Below the pieces are notes generated by a model. It had not been told where the DNA came from. It did not search any database and saw nothing but the letters and a program-made list of their open reading frames with translations. Of a stretch of DNA of 64,000 nt, positions 54,302 through 63,526 are shown one piece after another. The first letter of the stretch is position 1. Every line of letters starts with the position of its first letter. This DNA comes from Desulforegulaceae bacterium. Its GTDB lineage: Bacteria; Desulfobacterota; Desulfobacteria; Desulfobacterales; JACKCP01. The stretch is from NCBI GenBank assembly GCA_034006035.1, contig JAVETN010000006.1:1-64000 (forward strand), given 5' to 3'. A program made the translations under genes and the position numbers.

Positions 54302-56413
54302 GTGAATATGAAAAAACAGGCAGAAATATACTTAAAGCAGGTCTTAAACAATAAAGACGCTTTTTTTCGTGATGGACAATGGGAAAGTATAGAAAAGCTG
54401 TTGGATAAAAATCGTGTCCTTGTTGTTCAGCGTACTGGCTGGGGTAAAAGTATGGTTTATTTTCTAGCAACAAAATTACTAAGAGAAAAAGGATATGGTG
54501 CAACACTTTTAATTTCTCCCCTGCTCTCATTAATGAGAAACCAGCTGGAAGCTGCCCAAAGAATTGGCCTAACAGCCCAAACTATAAACAGTACCAATAT
54601 CGACCAATGGAATCAGATTGAAAATAAACTCAGACTAAATAAAGTGGATCTCCTGTTAATTTCACCTGAACGCTTGGGAAATGCGGATTTTCGTCAGAAT
54701 GTTTTAGCAAATATTGCTGAAAATATAGGACTTTTTGTTATAGATGAAGCCCATTGTATTTCAGACTGGGGACATGATTTCAGACCGGATTATCGCCGTA
54801 TAATAAGAGTACTTAAGGCTATCCCCTCTAACGTACCGATTTTAGCAACCACAGCTACAGCAAACAACAGAGTTGTAAATGATATTCAATTGCAATTGGG
54901 CGAAAATATAACTCTTCAAAAAGGTTCTTTGGTTCGCAAAAGTTTAAAACTTCAAAATATAAAAATGCCAAGTCCTTCAGCTAGAATGGCTTGGTTAGCT
55001 CAAAACATTCCAAATCTGCCTGGAAGCGGTATAGTTTATACATTAACACAACGTGATGCCGAAAGAGTCAGCAAATGGCTTAAACTGAATAAAATTTCTG
55101 CAGAAGCTTATCATTCAGCAGTTGGGAAAAAAGAAGACAGCTGTATAACCAGAGAAGAGCTTGAACAAAAACTTTTAAACAATAAAATCAAAGTATTGGT
55201 TGCAACTATAGCTCTTGGTATGGGTTTTGATAAACCTGACCTTGGTTTTGTTATTCATTTTCAGCGTCCAGCTTCGGTTGTGCATTATTATCAGCAGGTC
55301 GGCCGTGCTGGTCGTGCTGTTGATCAAGCTTATGGAATCCTTCTTTGTGGAAAAGAAGATGATCATATTGCAAATTATTTTATGCAAACTGCCTTTCCAC
55401 CTCAACAGCATATTTCAAAAATCCTAAATGCTTTGGATCAATCTGACAATGGACTTTCTGTACCTGAAATCCAAAGTGCTTTGAATCTGCGTAAAGGACA
55501 GATAGATAAAACCTTGAAATTTTTAACTATTGAATCTCCATCGCCAATTACAAAAATTGGCAGAAAATGGAATGCAACTGTAGCTGCAGCTTCCTATCAG
55601 GCGGATCAAGAATATATAAATGCCATTACCAATATAAGGCTTGAAGAACAAAAGCAGATGCAAGACTATATGAATTATTCTGGTTGTTTAATGAAATTTT
55701 TACAAACTGCTCTTGATGATCCATCACCAAACCCTTGTGGAAAATGCAAAAACTGTGCGCCAAGTTTATTGTTAAATGAAACTTATGACAATGAGCTGGC
55801 AAAAAAAGCAGCTTTATTTCTTCGCAGAAGCTATCAGCCCCTTAAACCAAGAAAGCAATGGCCTGTTTCAAATATTTTTTCTTTATCTCCTTTAAGCGGA
55901 TATAAAATCCCAAAAAAACAACAGGCTAAAAAAGGCCGTGCATTAAGCATTTGGCGTGATGCGGGCTGGGGAAAACTGGTTGCTCATGACAAATATGAAG
56001 CAAACAAATTTTCAGATGAACTTGTAACTGCCTGTGTGGAAATGCTTAAGAACTGGTCTCCTAATCCCTTTCCTAAATGGGTTACCTGTATTCCATCCCT
56101 TATTAATCCTGATTTAGTACCAGATTTTGCAGAAAAATTGGCTGAAACTTTAAATTTGCCGTTTATTCAATGTATTGAAAAAATCAGGGTAAACAAAGAA
56201 CAAAAAGAAATGCAAAACAGTTACCAGCAAGTAAAAAACCTTGATGGAGTATTTAAGATTACAAATCAATGCCTGACAGATGAATGTTTACTAGTTGATG
56301 ATATAATTGAGTCAGGATGGACTTTCACAGTAGCTGCCGCCCTCTTGAGCCAAGCCGGCTGTTCTTTGGTATATCCCATGGCCCTGGCCTTAAATTCACC
56401 AAGGATGGATTAA
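54302..56413 (+). CDS. recQ: RecQ helicase with C-terminal phosphoribosyltransferase-like domain
   Basis: 703-residue fusion. Helicase motifs: TGWGKSMVYFLATKLL (Walker A), VIDEAHCISDWGHDFRPDYRR (DEAH), LATTATANNRVV, and QQVGRAGRAVDQAYG (motif VI). A zinc cluster follows (CGKCKNCAP, about residues 480-488). Instead of a normal RQC/HRDC end, the last 180 residues form a PRTase-like domain with the PRPP loop CLLVDDIIESGWTFT (about 660-675). Start GTG at 54302; an ATG two codons on is also possible. Arginine is often CGT/CGC here (cgtgatgg, cgtactgg, cgccgt), unlike the AGA-rich neighbours. It is 15 bp from a DprA-like gene. Confidence 0.88.
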   Translation: MNMKKQAEIYLKQVLNNKDAFFRDGQWESIEKLLDKNRVLVVQRTGWGKSMVYFLATKLLREKGYGATLLISPLLSLMRNQLEAAQRIGLTAQTINSTNIDQWNQIENKLRLNKVDLLLISPERLGNADFRQNVLANIAENIGLFVIDEAHCISDWGHDFRPDYRRIIRVLKAIPSNVPILATTATANNRVVNDIQLQLGENITLQKGSLVRKSLKLQNIKMPSPSARMAWLAQNIPNLPGSGIVYTLTQRDAERVSKWLKLNKISAEAYHSAVGKKEDSCITREELEQKLLNNKIKVLVATIALGMGFDKPDLGFVIHFQRPASVVHYYQQVGRAGRAVDQAYGILLCGKEDDHIANYFMQTAFPPQQHISKILNALDQSDNGLSVPEIQSALNLRKGQIDKTLKFLTIESPSPITKIGRKWNATVAAASYQADQEYINAITNIRLEEQKQMQDYMNYSGCLMKFLQTALDDPSPNPCGKCKNCAPSLLLNETYDNELAKKAALFLRRSYQPLKPRKQWPVSNIFSLSPLSGYKIPKKQQAKKGRALSIWRDAGWGKLVAHDKYEANKFSDELVTACVEMLKNWSPNPFPKWVTCIPSLINPDLVPDFAEKLAETLNLPFIQCIEKIRVNKEQKEMQNSYQQVKNLDGVFKITNQCLTDECLLVDDIIESGWTFTVAAALLSQAGCSLVYPMALALNSPRMD

Positions 56414-56428
56414 TGGATGGATTAATAT

Positions 56429-57427
56429 ATGAATAATTTTTTAACAGAAGACACAAAAGCAATTATCCTGCTTTGCTGTATTTTTGGGAAAACCCCCCCA
56501 GAAAAATCTTTAACCCAGACAGAATACACAAAAATTGTAAGATGGCTGATAAGTGCTAAGATGCGTCCAGGTAATTTATTGGAAAAAGAATCAATTAATA
56601 AAGCAGCCAAGGGAACTGGTATTGATAAACAACGCTTGGAAACTCTTATGGGTAGAGGGGTTCAGCTTGGATTTGCAGTTGAAGAGTGGCAAAGAAACGG
56701 AATCTGGGTGATAAGCAGAAGTGATAAAGATTACCCATCTAATTACAAAAAACACCTTAAAGATAAAGCCCCCCCATTATTATTTGGAGTAGGAAACCCT
56801 TGTCTTTTAAAAGGCGGAGGACTTGGAATTGTTGGTTCCAGAAATGTGGATAAAGAAGGTGAAAGTTTTACCCGCCGGGTTGCAGAAATTTGTGCTTATA
56901 ATAAAATGCCGGTTGTTTCCGGAGGAGCCCGGGGAGTTGATCAAATTTCAATGAGAGCAGCTCTTGATTCAGGCGGGATTACTATAGGAATAATCGCTGA
57001 AAATCTATTTAAAAAAAGCCTAGAACGCTATGCTCGAAATTCAATTAATTCAGGACATTTGCTTTTGATTTCACCCTATCACCCTGATGCTCATTTTACA
57101 GTGGGCAATGCCATGGGTAGAAACAAATTAATTTATGCCATGGCCGACTATGGACTGGTTGTAAGTTCTGATTATAAAAAAGGAGGCACCTGGGCAGGGG
57201 CCACAGAAGAATTAAAAATAGAAAATCACAAACCTGTTTTTGTCAGAATTGGACAAAATGTCCCCCAGGGAAACTTAAAACTTCTGGAAACAGGTGCTGT
57301 TAAATGGCCTGATACCATTGATAAAAACAATTTGAATAAGCAGCTTGCTGATCTGGGAAGCAATAACAAGTCAAACCCGATTAGAAAAAATCAGACTTGT
57401 TTTAATTTTAAAAAGAATCAGGTATAA
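56429..57427 (+). CDS. DprA/SLOG-like protein paired with RecQ-PRTase
   Basis: 332-residue protein with a DprA-type Rossmann fold: GLGIVGSRNVDKEGESFTRR (about residues 132-151), VVSGGARGVDQISMRAALD, and NKLIYAMADYGLVVSSDYKKGGTWAGA. The N-terminal 80 residues look like a helical DNA-binding segment. Lengths and motifs fit DprA/Smf, but the close pairing with RecQ-PRTase suggests a dedicated role rather than natural transformation. Possibly a defence or DNA-uptake module; function inferred. Confidence 0.85.
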   Translation: MNNFLTEDTKAIILLCCIFGKTPPEKSLTQTEYTKIVRWLISAKMRPGNLLEKESINKAAKGTGIDKQRLETLMGRGVQLGFAVEEWQRNGIWVISRSDKDYPSNYKKHLKDKAPPLLFGVGNPCLLKGGGLGIVGSRNVDKEGESFTRRVAEICAYNKMPVVSGGARGVDQISMRAALDSGGITIGIIAENLFKKSLERYARNSINSGHLLLISPYHPDAHFTVGNAMGRNKLIYAMADYGLVVSSDYKKGGTWAGATEELKIENHKPVFVRIGQNVPQGNLKLLETGAVKWPDTIDKNNLNKQLADLGSNNKSNPIRKNQTCFNFKKNQV

Positions 57428-57454
57428 TTACGTTTTTAACAATGGATGGAATTT

Positions 57455-60139
57455 ATGAATAAGATCATTACCAAAATCCTCATATCTATAATGCTTTGTT
57501 CAATTATTGTCGCTGTCTCAATAGGCAGTTTAAGTGTATTGCAAACATCAAAAATCATCTATCAAGAAACAAGTGATAAATTCCATTATATATCAGCAAA
57601 CTATGCAAACGAATTCAGTGCAAAACTTAAAAAAACAGAAGGATATGTTGATGTACTTGAATCTGATGTGGGCTCCTCTTTTGATCCAAGTCAGTTTGTA
57701 AGCAACCAGAATTATCAAAATGAGTATATGAAACGAATGAATGATTTGCTCAAAAGAATAGGTGATCAAAATATAGGCATTCAGGGAATTTATGTTATCA
57801 TCAATCCTGAATTAACCGGTCAGGTTTTTGAGTCCTGGTATATTAATGATGGAAAAGGGCATTTCATTTATCAGGAATCTGAAGATATCTCCGCCTTTTT
57901 TCCTGCCAATGAAGATATGAGATGGTATTATGATGCTATTAACAATACAGAAGGTGTTTGGATTCCCCCATATATTGACGCAACCATCAATTTAAAAATG
58001 ATCTCATATACAAAAGCCATTTATAAAAATGGTTTGTTGGTTGGCGTTGTAGGAATAGACCTTAGTTTTGAAGATATTGAAAAAACAATAAGTAATATGA
58101 AACTGTACGACTCCGGCTACGCTTTCCTGATCAACAAGGATTTAACTATTCTTGTTCACCCTTTCCTTCAAATAGATAGATCTATACTAAATTTAAAAGA
58201 TAAAGATTTGAATAGTATTGTAGAATCTATGGAAAAAAACAAATCAGATGTTATTGAATATGTTTACATGGGTAAAAAAAAGATAATGGGATTTTCAAAG
58301 CTTTCAAATGGCTGGATACTAGGTGTTTCAACGGTTATCTCTGATATCATAAAGCCTATTAATCACTTGGAAAAGAGCATAGCAGTCAGTATTATAATCC
58401 TATTAATTATCACAGGCATTATTGGTCTGTTTATTTCCAAATCTATTACTAAGCCGATCAGCCGCTTAAGAGATCTGGCCGTTTTAATAAGCCAGGGACA
58501 GCACGAGATTAAACTTGATTTGAATTCAAACAATGAAATTGGAGATCTATCAAAAAGTATCAGTATAATGACAAAAAAATTGGTCATCTCCCATGAAGAA
58601 TTGAAAAAAAGTGAAGAACTCTTTAAACTTATCATTGGACATACCAGTGCACTTGTTTCCATTCATGATTCAAATGCTTATTATATCTTTGCAAGCCCAT
58701 CCTTTGAAAAACTAGGATATAAACCTGAAGAGCTTATTGGGCAATCCGGTTTTAAAATGATGATAAAAGAAGATGCTGAGCTTTTGTTGAAGAGTTTGGA
58801 TAAAGCCAAGCAGGGGAAAATTTCAAACGCCCTGCTAAATTACAGGATCAAAGATAAAAAAGGCCAAACTCACTATTTCAGAGGTTCATTTGATGCTGTT
58901 TTTAAAGCAGATGGTTCAATGGAAAAAATTGTTTCTGTTGGAGAAGATATTACTGAATTAAAAAAGGCACAGTCTGAAAAAGAAACCGCATTTTCCCTGG
59001 CAGCTGAAAGGGAAAAGCTTGCATTGGTTGGTCAGGTTGCCGGAAAAATGGCCCATGATTTTAATAATATTTTAGGCATTATTATGGGTAATGCAGAACT
59101 TTCACTTATTAATTGTAAAGATGCTAAAATAAAAAAGAAACTGGAATTAATTTTTGAGCAGACTCTTCGTGGTAAAAATTTAACAAGAAATCTTGTAGCC
59201 TTTGCTAAAGATCAGGAACCCAAACAAGAATTCTTTTCAATTAATGAAAAAATAGAACTTGTTATAACCCTGATGAAAAAAGATTTGGAAGGCATCAAGG
59301 TAGAAAGGGAATACAGACATGATTTACCAGAAGTCCTGGCTGATCCCGGAATGATCGAACATGCAATTGTAAATCTTGTACAAAATTCAATTCATGCTAT
59401 AAGCCTTGTTAAATATCCAAAAATTATTTTTCGGACCTATCAGCAAAATGAACAAATCTTTATTGAAATTGAAGATAACGGATGTGGTATTCCCCAGAAA
59501 TTTCTTGGGGAAATTTTTGAACCTTCTTTTACATTGAAAGGCAGTAAAGATCTATACTCTATGTATAAACAAGACATTAGGGGGACTGGTTATGGAATGT
59601 CCAATGTAAAAAAATATATTGAACAGCATAAAGGTGATATTTCATTTTTTTCGGAGCTTCAAAAGGGTTCAAAAGTTATCATAAGCTTGCCTGTGATAAA
59701 AAAAGAACTAACAACCAGAGAAATAGAAAAAGTTAAAAAAGAAAAAACTTTTTCTGGAAAATACATTCTGCTTGTTGAGGACGAACTGTCTATTTCAGAC
59801 ATTTATTCCAGGATACTGACAGATGAGCCCTGGAATCATAAAGTAGATATTGCCAGAAATGGTCAGGCTGCAATGGATTTGTTGAATGGGAATCAATATG
59901 ATTTAATAAGCTTGGATTACTTTATCCCCGGAAAATTCAATGGTATGGATGTATATCATCATATCCGTAAAACAAATAAAACCATCCCAATATTATTTGT
60001 TTCCGGCAATATAGAATTTATAGAATCAATAAAAGAGCTTAAACAAAATGATGCCAATATCTGTCATTTATCAAAACCGTGTATGAATATTGATTATGTG
60101 AATGCCGTGAATAAATTATTTGCAAATCTGGTTGGCTGA
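57455..60139 (+). CDS. Hybrid sensor histidine kinase (dCache-HAMP-PAS-HisKA-HATPase-REC)
   Basis: 894-residue membrane sensor. Helix 1 (ILISIMLCSIIVAVSIGSL) and helix 2 (SIIILLIITGIIGLFI) bracket a periplasmic double-Cache domain of about 270 residues (WYYDAINNTEGVWIPPYID, VVGVDLSFEDI-type segment). Then HAMP, a PAS domain (about 385-505), a phospho-acceptor histidine in KMAHDFNNILGIIMGN, ATP-binding boxes (EDNGCGIP, GTGYGMSNVKKY), and a C-terminal receiver (ILLVEDELSISD, LDYFIPGKFNGMDVY). Start at the ATG following GGATGGA. No cognate regulator is adjacent. Confidence 0.93.
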   Translation: MNKIITKILISIMLCSIIVAVSIGSLSVLQTSKIIYQETSDKFHYISANYANEFSAKLKKTEGYVDVLESDVGSSFDPSQFVSNQNYQNEYMKRMNDLLKRIGDQNIGIQGIYVIINPELTGQVFESWYINDGKGHFIYQESEDISAFFPANEDMRWYYDAINNTEGVWIPPYIDATINLKMISYTKAIYKNGLLVGVVGIDLSFEDIEKTISNMKLYDSGYAFLINKDLTILVHPFLQIDRSILNLKDKDLNSIVESMEKNKSDVIEYVYMGKKKIMGFSKLSNGWILGVSTVISDIIKPINHLEKSIAVSIIILLIITGIIGLFISKSITKPISRLRDLAVLISQGQHEIKLDLNSNNEIGDLSKSISIMTKKLVISHEELKKSEELFKLIIGHTSALVSIHDSNAYYIFASPSFEKLGYKPEELIGQSGFKMMIKEDAELLLKSLDKAKQGKISNALLNYRIKDKKGQTHYFRGSFDAVFKADGSMEKIVSVGEDITELKKAQSEKETAFSLAAEREKLALVGQVAGKMAHDFNNILGIIMGNAELSLINCKDAKIKKKLELIFEQTLRGKNLTRNLVAFAKDQEPKQEFFSINEKIELVITLMKKDLEGIKVEREYRHDLPEVLADPGMIEHAIVNLVQNSIHAISLVKYPKIIFRTYQQNEQIFIEIEDNGCGIPQKFLGEIFEPSFTLKGSKDLYSMYKQDIRGTGYGMSNVKKYIEQHKGDISFFSELQKGSKVIISLPVIKKELTTREIEKVKKEKTFSGKYILLVEDELSISDIYSRILTDEPWNHKVDIARNGQAAMDLLNGNQYDLISLDYFIPGKFNGMDVYHHIRKTNKTIPILFVSGNIEFIESIKELKQNDANICHLSKPCMNIDYVNAVNKLFANLVG

Positions 60140-60204
60140 TTTTAGCGACTTTTTTTATTTAAAGCCTTTCCAGGCAGGTTTTTAAATAACATTTAATTCA
60201 GAAA

Positions 60205-60675
60205 TTAATCTAAATATTTTTCAGTCTGTTTTTTTGCTTTACGTACTTCTATTTCATCAGCAACTTCTTTTGGAACACAAACTTTATTTACAGGATTAAA
60301 ATAAGTGCCCAGTGATTTTGCTAAAACCAAAGCAACAGGAATTCCAATTATTGTTATAAACAATCCGGCAATCTGTAAAATTGTTACAACAGCTAAAATT
60401 AAGCCAAAAGGAAAATAAAGAATCCTGACAATGAACCCAAAACTTTGCCATAATTTGTTTTGTTCTACTTTCAAATCTTTTTTACTAATCATTGAGTTTG
60501 AAAACGGGCACAATAAAAACTTTGATAATTGAATCAAACCTAATCCAAGGGGTGCTCCAATTATTGTTATTAGTAAAATCACACCAAGTAAAAATGTCCC
60601 TAAGGCAGATAAAAACCCTAAAAACGGAAAATGCCATAAAATATTACCCAAAGTTCTCATAAACTTTCTCCACAA
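60205..60675 (-). CDS. YccF-family inner-membrane protein
   Basis: 156-residue protein with two YccF-type hydrophobic units: NILWHFPFLGFLSALGTFLLGVILLITIIGAPLGLGLIQLSK and a second similar unit with ITIIGIPVALVLAKSL, then a charged cytoplasmic tail. YccF function is unknown. Monocistronic. Confidence 0.75.
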   Translation of the reverse strand: MWRKFMRTLGNILWHFPFLGFLSALGTFLLGVILLITIIGAPLGLGLIQLSKFLLCPFSNSMISKKDLKVEQNKLWQSFGFIVRILYFPFGLILAVVTILQIAGLFITIIGIPVALVLAKSLGTYFNPVNKVCVPKEVADEIEVRKAKKQTEKYLD

Positions 60676-60859
60676 TTTATTTTTTCTGGTTAAAACTTTG
60701 CCTTGGTTTCAAACTCCAATTTAACAGTATAAAAATTTGATATAATAGTTTTTTTCTGTTTAACTAAGAGTTAACAATAAAAGCTCCACAATCAGCAATC
60801 ATATACTTTTTGATCTAAAGAAAAACCAATGGATTTCCAATCTACTCAGTTAAAAAATC

Positions 60860-61669
60860 TTATGTTTCCGAAATAATAGGAGAAACAAATGCAAATTTAA
60901 ACCCCTGCTCACTAAGAGATGATTTCCCACGCATTGTAAGATCTGAAACAAAACCAAATTGCTGGGTTACGCTCACAGGATATGCCTTGAGTCTATAATG
61001 GGTTCCCCAAGGTTTTTCTTTTAACACAACCTTGATTGGAGAGTTAAAATATAAATAAGCACTGGTTAAAGCAAGATCTTCTAAAATTTCAACCACTTTT
61101 CTGCTGTCATGATCAGGTTCAAGATAAAAGTCTGCCACACACAAAAGCCTTGGTTCTCCATTGTTGGAATTTATAACAGAAATATTCCAGAGCATGGAAT
61201 GGGGAATAAGCACTCTGTCATCATCAGGAGTTATAACTTCAACTGTTCTCATTCCAACGTGATAAACCTCTCCATAGATATCCCCTACTCTTATCCAGTC
61301 GCCATTTCTATAATTTCTTTCGCCCACTGCAACTATTCCTGCAATAAGACTGCTTGCATAATCTTTCAAAGCAAAACCAAGAGCAAGACCAACAGTACCA
61401 AGAAGCGCTGCCATGTTCTGAAAGGAAGGTTCTATCACAAGAGGCACTATAATCATTATTGAAACAATAATTACAAAAAGCCTTACAAAAGGCACAATAG
61501 CAAGAAGGGTCAGTTTTTTTTGGCCGTGAAGCCGCCCGCTCAGCCATCTAAGTCCGTGCTGAAGAGCTGCCACAATTAAGATTGACAAAACAATTATTAT
61601 TCCAAGTTCAACAAAATCCCAAAGCTCCAGAGTTTTAAAAAGATGTGAATCTTTGTTTTTAATTGACAC
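60860..61669 (-). CDS. MscS-type mechanosensitive channel
   Basis: 269-residue small-conductance channel. Three N-terminal helices, the pore-lining helix LLGTVGLALGFALKDYASSLIAG, the beta domain RVGDIYGEVYHVGMRTVEVIT and PHSMLWNISVIN, and an alpha-beta C-terminal domain. It follows the degenerate-ATPase gene by 13 bp in the same operon. Confidence 0.92.
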   Translation of the reverse strand: MSIKNKDSHLFKTLELWDFVELGIIIVLSILIVAALQHGLRWLSGRLHGQKKLTLLAIVPFVRLFVIIVSIMIIVPLVIEPSFQNMAALLGTVGLALGFALKDYASSLIAGIVAVGERNYRNGDWIRVGDIYGEVYHVGMRTVEVITPDDDRVLIPHSMLWNISVINSNNGEPRLLCVADFYLEPDHDSRKVVEILEDLALTSAYLYFNSPIKVVLKEKPWGTHYRLKAYPVSVTQQFGFVSDLTMRGKSSLSEQGFKFAFVSPIISET

Positions 61670-61682
61670 TTTTCACCTCTAT

Positions 61683-62945
61683 TTACAATTTATCCACAAG
61701 ATAATCTCTTTCAAACAACATTTTTCTAACTGAATAACAGGCAGATTCAACCACAAAACATTTACCTTCCAAGTTTTTTACAAGACCCAAGCCAAGAAGA
61801 TATGACAATCCACTTCTACACACAGGTTTTGAAAAAGGAAGAATTTTATAAAGAATATCCTCTGGAAGACCATCATGAAGGAGAAGAACATGGAGAATTA
61901 TTACTAAGTCCTCATCCGTGGAAGGTAAATTTACAGACTCTGAAATTTCTGAAGACATCCAGACAATTGTTTCATTAATTATTTTTCCTTTACTTTTTTC
62001 TAAATCTATTTTTTCAACTTTTAAATTTTCATTTTCAAGCCTGAGTTTTTCCTTCCACAAATTTACCTGCATTAAAAGATTTCCTCTGCAAAAAGAAGCA
62101 AGCTTTGTAAAAAAAGGATCTATAGGTTCTTCATTAGAAGATATCCCTGTAATTTTTTTACCATTTGACATATTTAAAAATTTAAATTTTGTATACCTTG
62201 CCCTTTGGACTGATTTAGAAAGAAGCTTGATAAATTTTTCATTGTCAAAAGCTTGTAAAGTAAAAACATTTTTTTTGGAAAGTCTGAAAATTAAATTTAA
62301 ATATGACCATCCAAAACTCTGGCAACCCACCACTCCTTTTCCAATCTTTCCTGTTTCTGCAAGCTCAAGAAATTTACGGATTATTTTTAATCCATTTACA
62401 TGGCGGAGAAAAAACTTTTCTAAATTGGGAAGGACCCATAATTTACCCGACTCTGGAAAACTTTCAGGAAGTTTATCAGAACCTGAAAGAATTTTATCAT
62501 AATCTGGAGGCTCAATAATTGTTGAATCATTGTTTTTTGCCCACTTCTTAAGAATTTCACTATTTCCTGAGTATGGCTGCCCAACAATATAAACAACAGA
62601 ATTACCTGTATCAGGATTTTCAAGCCAGTTGCTAAGAACATTGTCCAAAGCTTTTGTTCCGTCTTCAAAATCAATTATGGGAAGAAGAAATTCCTCAAGC
62701 CGGGAGGGTAAAGAATAAAGTTCTTCTTCACTTCCCGGGTAAATTTCTTCACCCTTATCTTCCCTTTTGAAAATAAGCTTAAAAGATGACCATAAATCAG
62801 CTGCCGCACTGCTAGCTGGAACTGTAGGAACTTTGAAACTGTCAAAAGAGACATATTCCCAAATTTCTTTTTCTGGAATAATTTCTTTTTCTGGTGAAGA
62901 ATTAAATTTATCTTCTGAAAAAGAGGACTTGTTTTTTTTGCTCAT
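61683..62945 (-). CDS. Degenerate P-loop protein coupled to MscS
   Basis: 420-residue protein I do not recognise as a named family. A hydrophobic strand plus loop (VVYIVGQPYSGNSEIL, about residues 116-131) resembles a Walker A strand, but the lysine is absent (GQPYSGNS). ESGKLWVLPNLEKFFLRH looks like a Walker B/sensor region without the acidic residue pair. The C terminus (VIILHVLLLHDGLPEDILYKILP..., about 345-405) resembles a winged helix. The layout is that of a STAND/AAA-like protein that has lost nucleotide hydrolysis. It is first in the operon with mscS. Confidence 0.55.
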   Translation of the reverse strand: MSKKNKSSFSEDKFNSSPEKEIIPEKEIWEYVSFDSFKVPTVPASSAAADLWSSFKLIFKREDKGEEIYPGSEEELYSLPSRLEEFLLPIIDFEDGTKALDNVLSNWLENPDTGNSVVYIVGQPYSGNSEILKKWAKNNDSTIIEPPDYDKILSGSDKLPESFPESGKLWVLPNLEKFFLRHVNGLKIIRKFLELAETGKIGKGVVGCQSFGWSYLNLIFRLSKKNVFTLQAFDNEKFIKLLSKSVQRARYTKFKFLNMSNGKKITGISSNEEPIDPFFTKLASFCRGNLLMQVNLWKEKLRLENENLKVEKIDLEKSKGKIINETIVWMSSEISESVNLPSTDEDLVIILHVLLLHDGLPEDILYKILPFSKPVCRSGLSYLLGLGLVKNLEGKCFVVESACYSVRKMLFERDYLVDKL

Positions 62946-63526
62946 ATCAATCCTGAAATAAATAAAAAAATATTAAAAACAAAAACCTGATTTTGAAAAC
63001 TGTTGCTAAATTTTTTATGATAAAAAATTTGGCTTATTTACTCCAGCTTTAAATAATATTTTATAAAAGATTTTATTCTAGCGACACCAACAAAACACCT
63101 TATATTTTTAAAATAACACTCTCGGAAATTTTGTGGTTTTGAATTTTAAACCTGAATAATTTGGTGAATAAAAATTACCATAACAATTTGATATAAGAGT
63201 TAATTAGTTTAAAACTAAAAAAAGTGAATGCATTGTTTAGGTATATTGATTTGATAATATATCCATGCTATACGCACTAAGGATTTCAGATTAACAGCCA
63301 CAGGCTTACCTGGCCTGTCAACACCTAGAATTAAACCAGAACCAAAGTTGAAAGATCTATCCAGGTTAGCTTTTCATATAAAAACAATTTGAATCAGATC
63401 AAAGGCCTGACAGACAATGGCTATTAGGTTTTTGATCTGCCCTGTAAATGAACCAAAAATAATTTATAATTAAAACCATGGATCAAATTTTAAACAATAT
63501 TTTTTGTATTTTAAGCGGAGTATTAT
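62946..63526. other. Intergenic region with a decayed coding fragment
   Basis: About 580 bp with no intact gene. On the minus strand 63373-63263 is an open 37-codon stretch reading NLDRSFNFGSGLILGVDRP then GKPVAVNLKSLVRIAW, bounded by a stop upstream and running out near 63218; it has real-protein-like composition and may be a gene remnant. The stretch 63280-63440 is GC-richer than its left flank. No family recognised. Confidence 0.35.

Noticed and set aside
61918-62502. 194-codon plus-strand ORF
   Set aside because: Antisense to the MscS-linked protein, whose frame has domain-like content; phenylalanine/serine/leucine-rich composition is typical of antisense shadow frames in AT-rich genes.
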